Of a stretch of 9,347 bases of DNA, positions 1 through 6,341 are shown piece by piece. Both the position numbers and the translations under genes were made by a program. The stretch lies in contig JACQTL010000167.1 of the NCBI GenBank assembly GCA_016210805.1, positions 1-9,347 of the forward strand, given 5' to 3'. Positions within the stretch are counted from its first letter, which is position 1. Each line of letters starts with the position of its first letter. The notes under the pieces are model-generated. The model had not been told where the DNA came from and searched no databases. It worked only from the letters and a program-made list of their open reading frames with translations. The DNA is from Actinomycetota bacterium (GTDB lineage: Bacteria > Actinomycetota > UBA4738 > G016210805).

Positions 1-624
1 TACGGCGGCCTGGACCACGTCCTGGCCTCCGGCCGCAAGGTGAACATCCTCGTGCTCGACACCGAGGTCTACTCGAACACCGGCGGGCAGGCCTCCAAGG
101 CCACGCCTCGGGGAGCGGTGGCCAAGTTCGCGGCCCGGGGCAAGCCGACCGGGAAGAAGGACCTGGGGATGATGGCCATGGCATACGGCAACGTCTACGT
201 CGCCACCGTGGCCGTCGGGGCGAACGACATGCAGACGGTGCGGGCGTTCACCGAGGCGGAGGCCTGGCCGGGCCCCTCGCTGATCATCGCCTACAGCACG
301 TGCATCGCCCACGGGATCGACATGGCCACGTCGATGTCACACATGAAGGACGCCGTGAAGAGCGGCTACTGGCCGCTCTACCGCTTCGATCCCGCCGCCG
401 AGGAACGCCCATTCCACCTGGACGGCAAGGCGCCGACGATGCCCCTGCGCGACTTCGCCATGGCCGAGGTCCGGTTCAACGTGCTCGCCCGAACCGACCC
501 GGAGGGCTCGGACAGGATGATGGCCCTGGCCGAGGAGGACGTCGCGGAGCGCTGGAAGCTCTACGAGCAGCTGGCCGGAGTGGAGCGGAGCGCCCCGCAG
601 CTCCCGGACGAGGATGGGGCCTGA
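1..624 (+). CDS. nifJ: Pyruvate:ferredoxin (flavodoxin) oxidoreductase, C-terminal part (5' end outside window)
   Basis: This is the last 207 residues of a large iron-sulfur, thiamine diphosphate (TPP)-dependent enzyme. The family oxidises pyruvate with CoA to acetyl-CoA and CO2 and passes the electrons to ferredoxin or flavodoxin in the cytoplasm. The frame is open from base 1, and the first residues, YGGLDHVLASG, continue the TPP-binding domain. DTEVYSNTGGQ (about residues 20-30) is the segment that contacts TPP-Mg in this family. KATPRGAVAKFA, GKPTGKKDLG and KSGYWPLYRFDP are further family hallmarks. The GDG part of the TPP motif and all iron-sulfur cluster domains lie upstream of the window. 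The protein ends soon after the TPP domain, without the C-terminal extension known from Desulfovibrio africanus. The stop is at 622-624, seven bases before the next start, so co-transcription with the DHODH-like gene is likely. The family call is firm; the direction of the reaction in vivo cannot be read from this fragment. Confidence 0.95.
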   Translation, partial: YGGLDHVLASGRKVNILVLDTEVYSNTGGQASKATPRGAVAKFAARGKPTGKKDLGMMAMAYGNVYVATVAVGANDMQTVRAFTEAEAWPGPSLIIAYSTCIAHGIDMATSMSHMKDAVKSGYWPLYRFDPAAEERPFHLDGKAPTMPLRDFAMAEVRFNVLARTDPEGSDRMMALAEEDVAERWKLYEQLAGVERSAPQLPDEDGA

Positions 625-631
625 GGCGTCC

Positions 632-1639
632 ATGGCCGACCTCCGCACGAACTACCTGGGGATGGAGCTGGGGAGCCCGATCGTGGTCTCCGCCTCGCCG
701 CTCTCGGGCCGCCTGGACACCCTGCTCCGCCTCCAGGAGGCGGGGGCCGGGGCCGTGGTGATGCAGTCCCTGTTCGAGGAGCAGATCGAACGGGAGGAGA
801 TCGGGCTCCACGAGCTGCTGGACGCGGGGGCGGAGAGCTTCCCGGAGGCCGCGAGCTACTTCCCGGCCCTGGACGACTACAACACCGGACCCCGGGCCCA
901 CCTCGAGTACCTCGAGGCGGTGAGCGCCGCCCTGGACGTCCCCGTGATCGGCAGCCTGAACGGTTCCTCGAGGGGGGGCTGGCTCCGCTACGCCCGGTCG
1001 ATGGAGGAGGCCGGGGTGGCGGCCATCGAGCTGAACGTGTACTTCGTGGCGGCCGACCCCTCGCTCACGTCGGCGGAGGTCGAGCAGAGGTACCTGGACA
1101 TCGTGTCCGCGGTCCGGGAGACCGTGGCCATCCCCGTCTCGGTGAAGGTGGGGCCCTACTTCAGCGCGATGGCCAACATGGCCCTTCGGCTGGTCGATGC
1201 GGGCGCCGACGGCCTGGTGCTCTTCAACCGGTTCCTGCACCCCGACATCGACCTGGAGGCCCTGGCCGCGGTGCCCACCCTCCAGCTCTCGCAGCCGGCC
1301 GAGCTCCGCCTCCCGCTGCGATGGATCGCGATCCTGCGGGGGCTCACCGACGCCTCCCTGGCCGCGACCACGGGGATCCACTCGGCGCCGGACGCGCTGA
1401 AGGCCCTCCTGGCCGGAGCAGACGTGGCCATGATGGCCTCCGCCCTCCTCCGCCACGGCCCCGACCACCTGGCCGCCATCCTCCGGGGGGTGGCGGAGTG
1501 GATGAGGGAGCACGAGTACGAGTCCGTCCGGCAGCTCGTGGGGAGCCTGTCGCGGGCGTCCGGTCCGGACCCCGCGGCCTTCGAGCGATCCCAGTACATG
1601 CGTGCGCTGACCGCCTACTCCGTCCGCATCCTGGGCTGA
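632..1639 (+). CDS. Dihydroorotate dehydrogenase-like flavoprotein lacking the DHODH catalytic loop
   Basis: This 335-residue protein has the FMN-binding TIM-barrel pattern of the DHODH/PreA group. The N-terminus (TNYLGMELGSPIVVSASPLS) matches the first barrel strand, SVKVGPYFSAM is a central strand, and LLAGADVAMMASALLRHG is the C-terminal phosphate-binding region. In true dihydroorotate dehydrogenases the NxSCPN-like loop carries the catalytic Cys or Ser; here the same place reads ELNVYFVAADP (N135 onward), with neither residue. Pyrimidine synthesis is therefore unlikely, and the substrate is unknown. The adjacent pyruvate:ferredoxin oxidoreductase gene suggests a role in ferredoxin-linked redox chemistry (inference). 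I chose ATG 632 because it gives the usual family N-terminus and has GAGG five bases upstream. An in-frame ATG at 614 would add six residues and overlap nifJ by 11 bases, but its GAGG touches the start codon. Confidence 0.9.
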   Translation: MADLRTNYLGMELGSPIVVSASPLSGRLDTLLRLQEAGAGAVVMQSLFEEQIEREEIGLHELLDAGAESFPEAASYFPALDDYNTGPRAHLEYLEAVSAALDVPVIGSLNGSSRGGWLRYARSMEEAGVAAIELNVYFVAADPSLTSAEVEQRYLDIVSAVRETVAIPVSVKVGPYFSAMANMALRLVDAGADGLVLFNRFLHPDIDLEALAAVPTLQLSQPAELRLPLRWIAILRGLTDASLAATTGIHSAPDALKALLAGADVAMMASALLRHGPDHLAAILRGVAEWMREHEYESVRQLVGSLSRASGPDPAAFERSQYMRALTAYSVRILG

Positions 1640-1651
1640 GCCGACCCTAGG

Positions 1652-2143
1652 ATGGAGGTCGTGGAGGCGGCCCGACCCGAGCCCGACGTGCGTCCGGTCG
1701 ACGTGGAGGTGGTCCGCGGGCTGCGCCGGCGGATCCTCCGCCCGTTCCAGCCCGCCGCGGCGAGCGCCTACCCCGGCGACGAGGCCCCCGAGGCCCTGCA
1801 CCTCGCCGTCCGGGCCGAGGGGCGGGTGGTGGCCGTGGGCACGATCCTCCACCAGGCCCCCGAGGGGGAGGACGATCCGGCGGCCTGGCGGATCCGGGGG
1901 ATGGCCACCGTCCCGGTCGCCCGGGGTGGCGGCTTGGGCCGCGCCGTGCTGGACCGGCTCCTGGAACACGCGGAGAGCCGGGACGGGCGGCTCGTTTGGT
2001 GCAACGCCCGGGTCCGGGCGGCCCCGTTCTACGAGCGGGCCGGGTTCTCCAGGCGGGGTGGCCTCCTCCACTTCCCGGGCATCGGGCCCCACTTCTTCAT
2101 GTGGCGAGACCTCCCCCGCGACGGGCTGGGGAGCGAGGGTTAG
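1652..2143 (+). CDS. GNAT-family N-acetyltransferase
   Basis: This 163-residue protein has a single GNAT fold, which transfers an acetyl group from acetyl-CoA to an amine. The acetyl-CoA pyrophosphate-binding motif A is clear: a strand RGMATVPVA, then R91-G-G-G-L-G96 and the helix RAVLDRLLEHA. The C-terminal motif is APFYERAGF with Y127, the usual position of the general-acid tyrosine. Length is normal for a single-domain GNAT. FPGIGPHFFMWRDL near the C-terminus resembles the tail of ElaA/YjcF-like acetyltransferases, but I cannot name the substrate. The gene starts 12 bases after the DHODH-like gene and is probably in the same transcript. No clear ribosome binding site precedes ATG 1652, so the start is less certain than the family. 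Confidence 0.88.
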   Translation: MEVVEAARPEPDVRPVDVEVVRGLRRRILRPFQPAAASAYPGDEAPEALHLAVRAEGRVVAVGTILHQAPEGEDDPAAWRIRGMATVPVARGGGLGRAVLDRLLEHAESRDGRLVWCNARVRAAPFYERAGFSRRGGLLHFPGIGPHFFMWRDLPRDGLGSEG

Positions 2144-2162
2144 GCGCGCCGGTGCACTCGGC

Positions 2163-2177
2163 CGAGGGTCCCCCTCG
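2163..2177 (+). terminator. Possible terminator hairpin after the GNAT gene
   Basis: CGAGGG-TCC-CCCTCG is a perfect six-base-pair inverted repeat with a three-base loop, 20 bases after the GNAT stop codon. It has no T tract, so it is at best a weak or factor-assisted terminator. It separates the nifJ/DHODH-like/GNAT group from the small membrane protein and ATPase genes. Short GC hairpins arise easily by chance at this base composition. Confidence 0.35.
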
Positions 2178-2230
2178 TGGGGCGGCCATCGACCCTGAGT
2201 CACGCGGTGGCCCGGGGGGAGACTTGGAGC

Positions 2231-2236
2231 AGGAGG
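2231..2236 (+). promoter_or_regulatory. Strong ribosome binding site for the 61-residue membrane protein
   Basis: AGGAGG lies eight bases before ATG 2245. It is one of the best Shine-Dalgarno matches in the window and is the main evidence that the short frame downstream is translated. It also argues against starting at the in-frame GTG 2236, which overlaps the AGGAGG itself. Confidence 0.6.
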
Positions 2237-2244
2237 TGAGCGCG

Positions 2245-2430
2245 ATGACGCCGAGCCTGACGACCCCGGTCTTCCCCTTCCCCGCCTCGATCTGGACCCT
2301 GGTTGCCGTGGCCCTCCTCGTCCTGGTCGTGCTGGTTGCGATCTCGGCCACGCCACCGCCGGCGGGGGACCACCGGCGGGCCACCGGCCGCGGGCGGTTC
2401 CGCGGCCTGCACCCTCCCCGGACGGCCTGA
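2245..2430 (+). CDS. Small single-pass membrane protein upstream of the P-type ATPase
   Basis: This 61-residue frame has a short N-terminus (MTPSLTTPVFPFPAS), one strongly hydrophobic span at about residues 16-34 (IWTLVAVALLVLVVLVAIS), a proline-rich hinge (TPPPAGD) and a basic tail with seven Arg and no Lys. By the positive-inside rule the C-terminus should be cytoplasmic. I recognise no family. A consensus AGGAGG stands eight bases before the ATG. The stop at 2428-2430 is six bases before the ATPase start, so the two genes are probably translated together. The position suggests an accessory or regulatory subunit of the pump, by analogy with KdpF or MgtR, small single-span proteins that act on P-type ATPases; this is inference only. 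It could instead be a non-conserved frame that is translated to deliver ribosomes to the ATPase start. Confidence 0.55.
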   Translation: MTPSLTTPVFPFPASIWTLVAVALLVLVVLVAISATPPPAGDHRRATGRGRFRGLHPPRTA

Positions 2431-2436
2431 CCGGGG

Positions 2437-5058
2437 ATGCCCGACGCGATCGGCGCGATGCGAGCCGGAACCGACCTCCACCAACCCATCCCCGATCCGA
2501 GCGCGGGGCTGACGCCGGAGGAGGCCGCCTCCCGGCTGGCCGAGCACGGGGCGAACGAGCTCCCTCCCCCCCGGAGGGAGCGGCTCCCCGCGCGCCTCCT
2601 CCGCCACCTCGGTGAGCCGATGTCGCTGCTGCTCATCGCGGCGGCGGCCGTCTCGTGGCTGGGCCTCGGGGAGCGGATCGACGCCATGGCCATCCTGGCC
2701 ATCGTCGTGCTCAACGTGGCGATCGGGCTCGTCCAGGAGGGCAGGGCCGCGAGGGCCCTGGAGGCCCTGCGGGCCATGGAGTCCCCCACCGCCCGGGTCC
2801 GCCGGGGCGGCCATCTCGCCGTGGTCCCGGCCCGCGCGCTCGTCCCGGGCGACCTGGTCCTCCTCGCCGCCGGCGACAGGGTCCCGGCCGACCTCGAGGT
2901 CTCGGACGCCGACACGCTGGAGGTGGACGAGTCCCTGGAGACCGGCGAGTCGCTCCCGGTGGCCAAGGCGGCGCGGGGACGCCCGGGCGACGATGGCGAG
3001 CGGGCCTCCGTCCTCCTGTCCGGGACCCTGGTGACGCGGGGCCGGGCGGAGGGGCTGGTCACCGCCACCGGGCCCGGCACCGAGCTCGGCCTCATCGCCG
3101 GCGCCCTGGCCGAGCGCCAGCCCCCCACCCCCCTGCAGCTCGAGCTCCGCCGGCTGACCGGCCGGCTCGGGACGGTGGCCGTGGGCGTGGCGGTGGGGGT
3201 GTTCGGGCTGACGCTCATGCGGACGGCGGCCTCGGAGGGCGCCCTGGAGCGCTCGTTCCTGGCCGCAGTGGCCCTGGCCGTGGCCGCGGTCCCCGAGGGC
3301 CTAGCCACCGTGGTCAGCGTGGCCCTGGCCCTCGGCGTGAGGCGGATGGCCCGGAGCGGGGCCATCATCCGGAGGCTCCCGGCGGTCGAGACCCTCGGGT
3401 CCACCACCGCGCTGCTGTCGGACAAGACGGGCACGCTGACCGAGAACCGGATGCACCTCGAGACCGTGACCGTGGGGCTCGGCGACCCACTCCCCCCCGG
3501 CGCGGTCGAACCCGAGGCCCTGGACCGCATCGCCGAGGTCGCCGTGCTCTGCAACGACGCGAGCCTCGACCCGAGGAGCGGCGACCCCCTGGACCTCGCC
3601 CTGCTCGACGCCCTCGGTCGCCGGCTCCCCGAGATGCAGGGGCGCCACCCCCGGACGGCCGGGCTCCCCTTCGACTCGGCCCGCCGGCGCATGACCACGC
3701 TCCACGAGCACCCGGCCGGCCGGCGCCTGCTGGTCAAGGGTGCGCCGGAGGCCGTCCTGGAGCGCTGCGCCACGGTCGTCGACGGGCCCGGGGCGGAGCG
3801 CCCGCTGTCCCCCGAGGACCGGGCCCGGGTCCTGGGCATCGCCGCGGGGCTGGCCGCCCGGGGGATGCGCCTCCTGGCCCTGGCCGCGGCCACCCTGCCG
3901 GAGGCTCCCGCGGACCTGGAGGCCGCGGAGGACGGCCTGGCCCTGGTGGGGATGGTCGGGCTCCGCGACCCCGTCCGCCCGGAGGCCCCCGGGGCCGTGT
4001 CCGATTTCCGGCGGGCGGGGATCCACCTCCTGATGGTCACCGGGGACCATCCCGGCACCGCGGCGGCCATCGCCGAGGAGGTCGGGCTCCTGGCCCCGGG
4101 AGACCCCGTCCTCACGGGCGTGGCGCTCCGGGACCACGGCCTGCCGGAGGACCCGCTCACGGTCACCGTCTACGCCAGGGTGGACCCCGGCGAGAAGCTC
4201 GCCCTGGTGGAGACGCTCCGCGACCGCGGGCACGTCGTGGCGGTGACGGGCGACGGGGTCAACGACGCCCCGGCCCTCCGGCGGGCCGACATCGGGGTGG
4301 CCATGGGCCGCGGGGGGAGCGACGTGGCCCGGGAGGCCGCCGACATGGTGATCACCGACGACAACCTGGCCACGATCGCCACGGCGGTCCGGGAGGGCAG
4401 GGGGATCTACGACAACATCCGCAAGGTCGTCAACTACCTCGTCGCCGGCAACCTCTCGGAGATCGCCGTGGTGGTTGTGGCGCTCCTGCTGTTCCCGGCG
4501 CTGGGGATCCCCCTCCTCCCGCTCCAGCTGCTTTGGATAAACCTGCTCACCGACGGGCTCCCGGCGCTGGCCCTGGGGGTCGATCCCGCCGACCCGGGCC
4601 TCTTGTCCCGGCCTCCGCGGCGCCCGTCCGACCGGCTCCTGTCCCTCCGCCGGCTGGGAGTCCTGTCGGTCCGGGGCCTCCTGATCGCCGGGGCCTCGCT
4701 GGGGGCCCTGGTCGTGGCCCGGTTCGCCTGGAACGAGCCCTGGACGCACGCCCGCGGGGTGATGTTCACGGTGCTCGTGGTGGCCCACCTGCTCTACGCC
4801 TTCGCCGCGCGCCTGCCCAGCCGGGCCTTCCTGGAGAACCGGGCCCTGCTGGCGGCCGTGGGGATGGGGGTGCTCCTCCAGCTGGTCGCCGTGAGCTGGG
4901 GGCCGGCCCAGGCCCTCCTGGGAACCGCCCCCCTGTCGCCCAGGGAGTGGGCCCTGGTCGCCGTGGGAGGCGTCGCGCCGGTCGCCGTGATGCTGGCCCT
5001 GGGGCGGCCGGCGGTCAGCCCCGGGCCTCGGCCCGGCGGGCCCGTGCCCTCGCCTTGA
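2437..5058 (+). CDS. P2-type cation-transporting ATPase (calcium-pump-like)
   Basis: This 873-residue membrane pump is full length for the P2A group. An N-terminal cation_ATPase_N region (LTPEEAASRLAEHGANEL) precedes M1-M2 (about 61-100). The actuator loop carries TGES (169-172), and M4 carries VPEGL (285-289). The phosphorylation site is DKTGTLT with D329, the nucleotide domain has KGAPE (434-438), and the phosphorylation domain has TGD (535-537) and TGDGVNDAP (604-612). M5 has N672 and E675 (GNLSE) and M6 has N702, T705 and D706 (NLLTDGLP). These correspond to SERCA N768, E771, N796, T799 and D800, so Ca2+ is the most likely ion. The M8 position of SERCA E908 appears to be H784. Mn2+ or Na+ transport cannot be excluded. 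Mycobacterial CtpF, a DosR-regulon member, belongs to the same class. The start has only a weak SD and probably depends on coupling to the small gene six bases upstream; ATG 2458 is an alternative. The last 44 bases overlap the GerW-family gene on the other strand. Confidence 0.95.
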   Translation: MPDAIGAMRAGTDLHQPIPDPSAGLTPEEAASRLAEHGANELPPPRRERLPARLLRHLGEPMSLLLIAAAAVSWLGLGERIDAMAILAIVVLNVAIGLVQEGRAARALEALRAMESPTARVRRGGHLAVVPARALVPGDLVLLAAGDRVPADLEVSDADTLEVDESLETGESLPVAKAARGRPGDDGERASVLLSGTLVTRGRAEGLVTATGPGTELGLIAGALAERQPPTPLQLELRRLTGRLGTVAVGVAVGVFGLTLMRTAASEGALERSFLAAVALAVAAVPEGLATVVSVALALGVRRMARSGAIIRRLPAVETLGSTTALLSDKTGTLTENRMHLETVTVGLGDPLPPGAVEPEALDRIAEVAVLCNDASLDPRSGDPLDLALLDALGRRLPEMQGRHPRTAGLPFDSARRRMTTLHEHPAGRRLLVKGAPEAVLERCATVVDGPGAERPLSPEDRARVLGIAAGLAARGMRLLALAAATLPEAPADLEAAEDGLALVGMVGLRDPVRPEAPGAVSDFRRAGIHLLMVTGDHPGTAAAIAEEVGLLAPGDPVLTGVALRDHGLPEDPLTVTVYARVDPGEKLALVETLRDRGHVVAVTGDGVNDAPALRRADIGVAMGRGGSDVAREAADMVITDDNLATIATAVREGRGIYDNIRKVVNYLVAGNLSEIAVVVVALLLFPALGIPLLPLQLLWINLLTDGLPALALGVDPADPGLLSRPPRRPSDRLLSLRRLGVLSVRGLLIAGASLGALVVARFAWNEPWTHARGVMFTVLVVAHLLYAFAARLPSRAFLENRALLAAVGMGVLLQLVAVSWGPAQALLGTAPLSPREWALVAVGGVAPVAVMLALGRPAVSPGPRPGGPVPSP

Positions 5059-5386
5059 CGATCGTGCGCAGGGCGAGGAGCGCGACGACGGCCACGACCT
5101 GAGCGCCGAGGACGATCCGGCTGACGTCGACGGCCGGCTGCCAGGCCACCTCCCCGCCCCGGATCACGAAGGCGCCCACCGGCCGGGCCGTGAGGCCGAA
5201 GCCGGTGCCGGAGCCGCTGTTGCCCTCGGAGTCGCCGCCGTAGCCGCCGCCCCCTCCGCCGCCCACCTTGGCCGCGGGGATCACGGTCACGCCGTCCTTC
5301 TCGAAGGGGTCGCCGTACACCCGCTTCACGGTGATCGCGTCGCGGGCTCCCTCCAGGGTGCGGAGCACGTCCGCCGCTCGATCCAT
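5015..5386 (-). CDS. GerW/YtfJ-family protein with C-terminal membrane anchor
   Basis: This 123-residue protein has the spore_YtfJ (GerW) pattern. The pattern runs through a helical start, VKRVYGDPFEKDGVTVIPAAKV, a glycine-rich stretch (GGGGGGGYGG, about 42-51), TGFGLTARPVGAFVIRGGEVAWQPAVD, then a hydrophobic segment at about 91-109 and a basic tail. YtfJ/GerW acts in Bacillus spore germination, but relatives are widespread in non-sporulating actinobacteria, where their role is unknown to me; the name should not be taken as proof of sporulation. An excellent AAGGAGG lies at 5391-5397, four bases before the ATG. The gene follows the universal stress protein gene by 91 bases on the same strand, with a GC-rich palindrome between them, so it may be read through from the operon or have its own promoter. 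Its 3' end overlaps the ATPase gene by 44 bases, tail to tail. Confidence 0.82.
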   Translation of the reverse strand: MDRAADVLRTLEGARDAITVKRVYGDPFEKDGVTVIPAAKVGGGGGGGYGGDSEGNSGSGTGFGLTARPVGAFVIRGGEVAWQPAVDVSRIVLGAQVVAVVALLALRTIVKARARARRAEARG

Positions 5387-5450
5387 GGGTCCTCCTTCCC
5401 TCGAGGTTCGTTCGGGTTCACCCTTCCATGATGGCCGAACTCGGCGGGGA

Positions 5451-5468
5451 GGGTCCCCCGGGGGCCCC
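5451..5468 (-). terminator. GC palindrome between the Usp and GerW-family genes, possible terminator
   Basis: The + strand reads GGGTCCCCCGGGGGCCCC, a near-perfect palindrome (one mismatched pair) starting 10 bases after the Usp stop on the - strand. As RNA it can fold into a very GC-rich stem. There is no U tract, so rho-independent termination is doubtful; it could instead reduce read-through into the GerW-family gene or protect the upstream mRNA end. A protein-binding site is also possible. Confidence 0.35.
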
Positions 5469-5477
5469 GCGCCGCGA

Positions 5478-6341
5478 TCAGCGGTGGGCGTGGCGGACGA
5501 CCAGCACCGAGCAGGGAGCCCGGCGGACGACCTGCTCGCTCACGCTTCCCAGGAGGAGGCGAGACACTCCGCCGAGTCCCCGGGAACCGACGACCAGGAC
5601 GTCCGCCGAAGCTCCGGCGCACTCGCGCAGGAGCGCGGCCGCCGGATCGCCCGGCACCTCCACGGCCTCGGGTTCGAGCCCGGCCGCGCGAGCCACGAGC
5701 TCGGCCTCGGCCAGGGCTCCGGGGAGGGAGGGACGGGCGGCCGCCGCCGCGCCGCCGGGCCGATCCGGGCGGGCGTGGACCAGGCGGAGGCGAGCTCCGG
5801 TCGCGGAGGCCAGCGCGGCGGCCTCCCGGGCGGCCCGGATCGAGCCGTCGGAGCCGTCGATCCCGCACACGATCGACGTGGGGAACCCCGCCGTGCCCTC
5901 GGGGGCGGGGCGGGCCACGAGCACCGGGCACCGGGCCAGGCGGAGGGCCCGGAGGGCGACTCCGCCGAGCAGGTGGGGGCGCTCCGCGAAACCGGCGTCC
6001 GCCCCCACGCACAGCAGGTCGGCGAAGCGCTCCTCGGCCTCCCGGACGAGCATCGCCGGAGGATGGCCGACCAGCCACCGGACCTCCGCCTCGACGTCCT
6101 CCTTCCCGGCGATCCGCGACGCCTCGGCCAGGACCTGCTCGGCCCGGAGCCGTTGGTCTCGCCCGCCGATGCGGTCGATCGCCGAGGCCAGCCCCGGGTC
6201 GTGGACGAACACGACCTCGAGGGCGGCCCCGGTCGCCCGGGCCACCCTGGCACCCTGGCGGACGGCCTCCTCGGCCCGGGCCGAACCGTCGGTCCCGACC
6301 AGGACCCGCTGGAGGCCCCGGAGCGTCGCCCGGTAGGTCAT
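5478..6341 (-). CDS. Tandem-domain universal stress protein (UspA family)
   Basis: This 287-residue cytoplasmic protein has two Usp domains, about 10-145 and 155-285. Domain starts are RVLVGTDGSARAEEAV and SIVCGIDGSDGSIRAA. The second domain has the complete ATP-binding motif G-2x-G-9x-G-S (G252, G255, G265, S266, within VGSRGLGG...LLGSVSEQVV). The first domain has GADAG and then GGV where G-S/T is expected, so its motif is degenerate. Tandem Usps of this length are typical of actinobacteria; mycobacterial Rv2623 binds ATP and is a DosR-regulon protein linked to growth arrest. I chose the ATG at 6341 because it gives the normal Usp N-terminus and overlaps the stop of the upstream CBS-BON gene as ATGA, a translational coupling. 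The frame stays open to 6587, but the added 82 residues are Arg/Gly/Pro-rich and overlap a well-supported gene. Confidence 0.95.
   Translation of the reverse strand: MTYRATLRGLQRVLVGTDGSARAEEAVRQGARVARATGAALEVVFVHDPGLASAIDRIGGRDQRLRAEQVLAEASRIAGKEDVEAEVRWLVGHPPAMLVREAEERFADLLCVGADAGFAERPHLLGGVALRALRLARCPVLVARPAPEGTAGFPTSIVCGIDGSDGSIRAAREAAALASATGARLRLVHARPDRPGGAAAAARPSLPGALAEAELVARAAGLEPEAVEVPGDPAAALLRECAGASADVLVVGSRGLGGVSRLLLGSVSEQVVRRAPCSVLVVRHAHR

Noticed and set aside
2182..2195. A second possible DosR-like box upstream of the small membrane protein and ATPase (- strand GGGTCGATGGCCGC)
   Set aside because: It matches only 9 of 14 core positions and has weak symmetry; this is not convincing in GC-rich DNA.
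476..2356. A 626-codon open frame on the - strand opposite the nifJ, DHODH-like and GNAT genes
   Set aside because: It has no recognisable motif and biased low-complexity composition; the + strand genes explain the region.
2097..4166. A 689-codon open frame on the - strand opposite the ATPase, and an 815-codon frame on the same strand as the ATPase (2655-5102)
   Set aside because: Both are Arg/Ser/Pro- or Gly/Arg/Pro-rich shadows of a gene with every P-type ATPase motif in frame.
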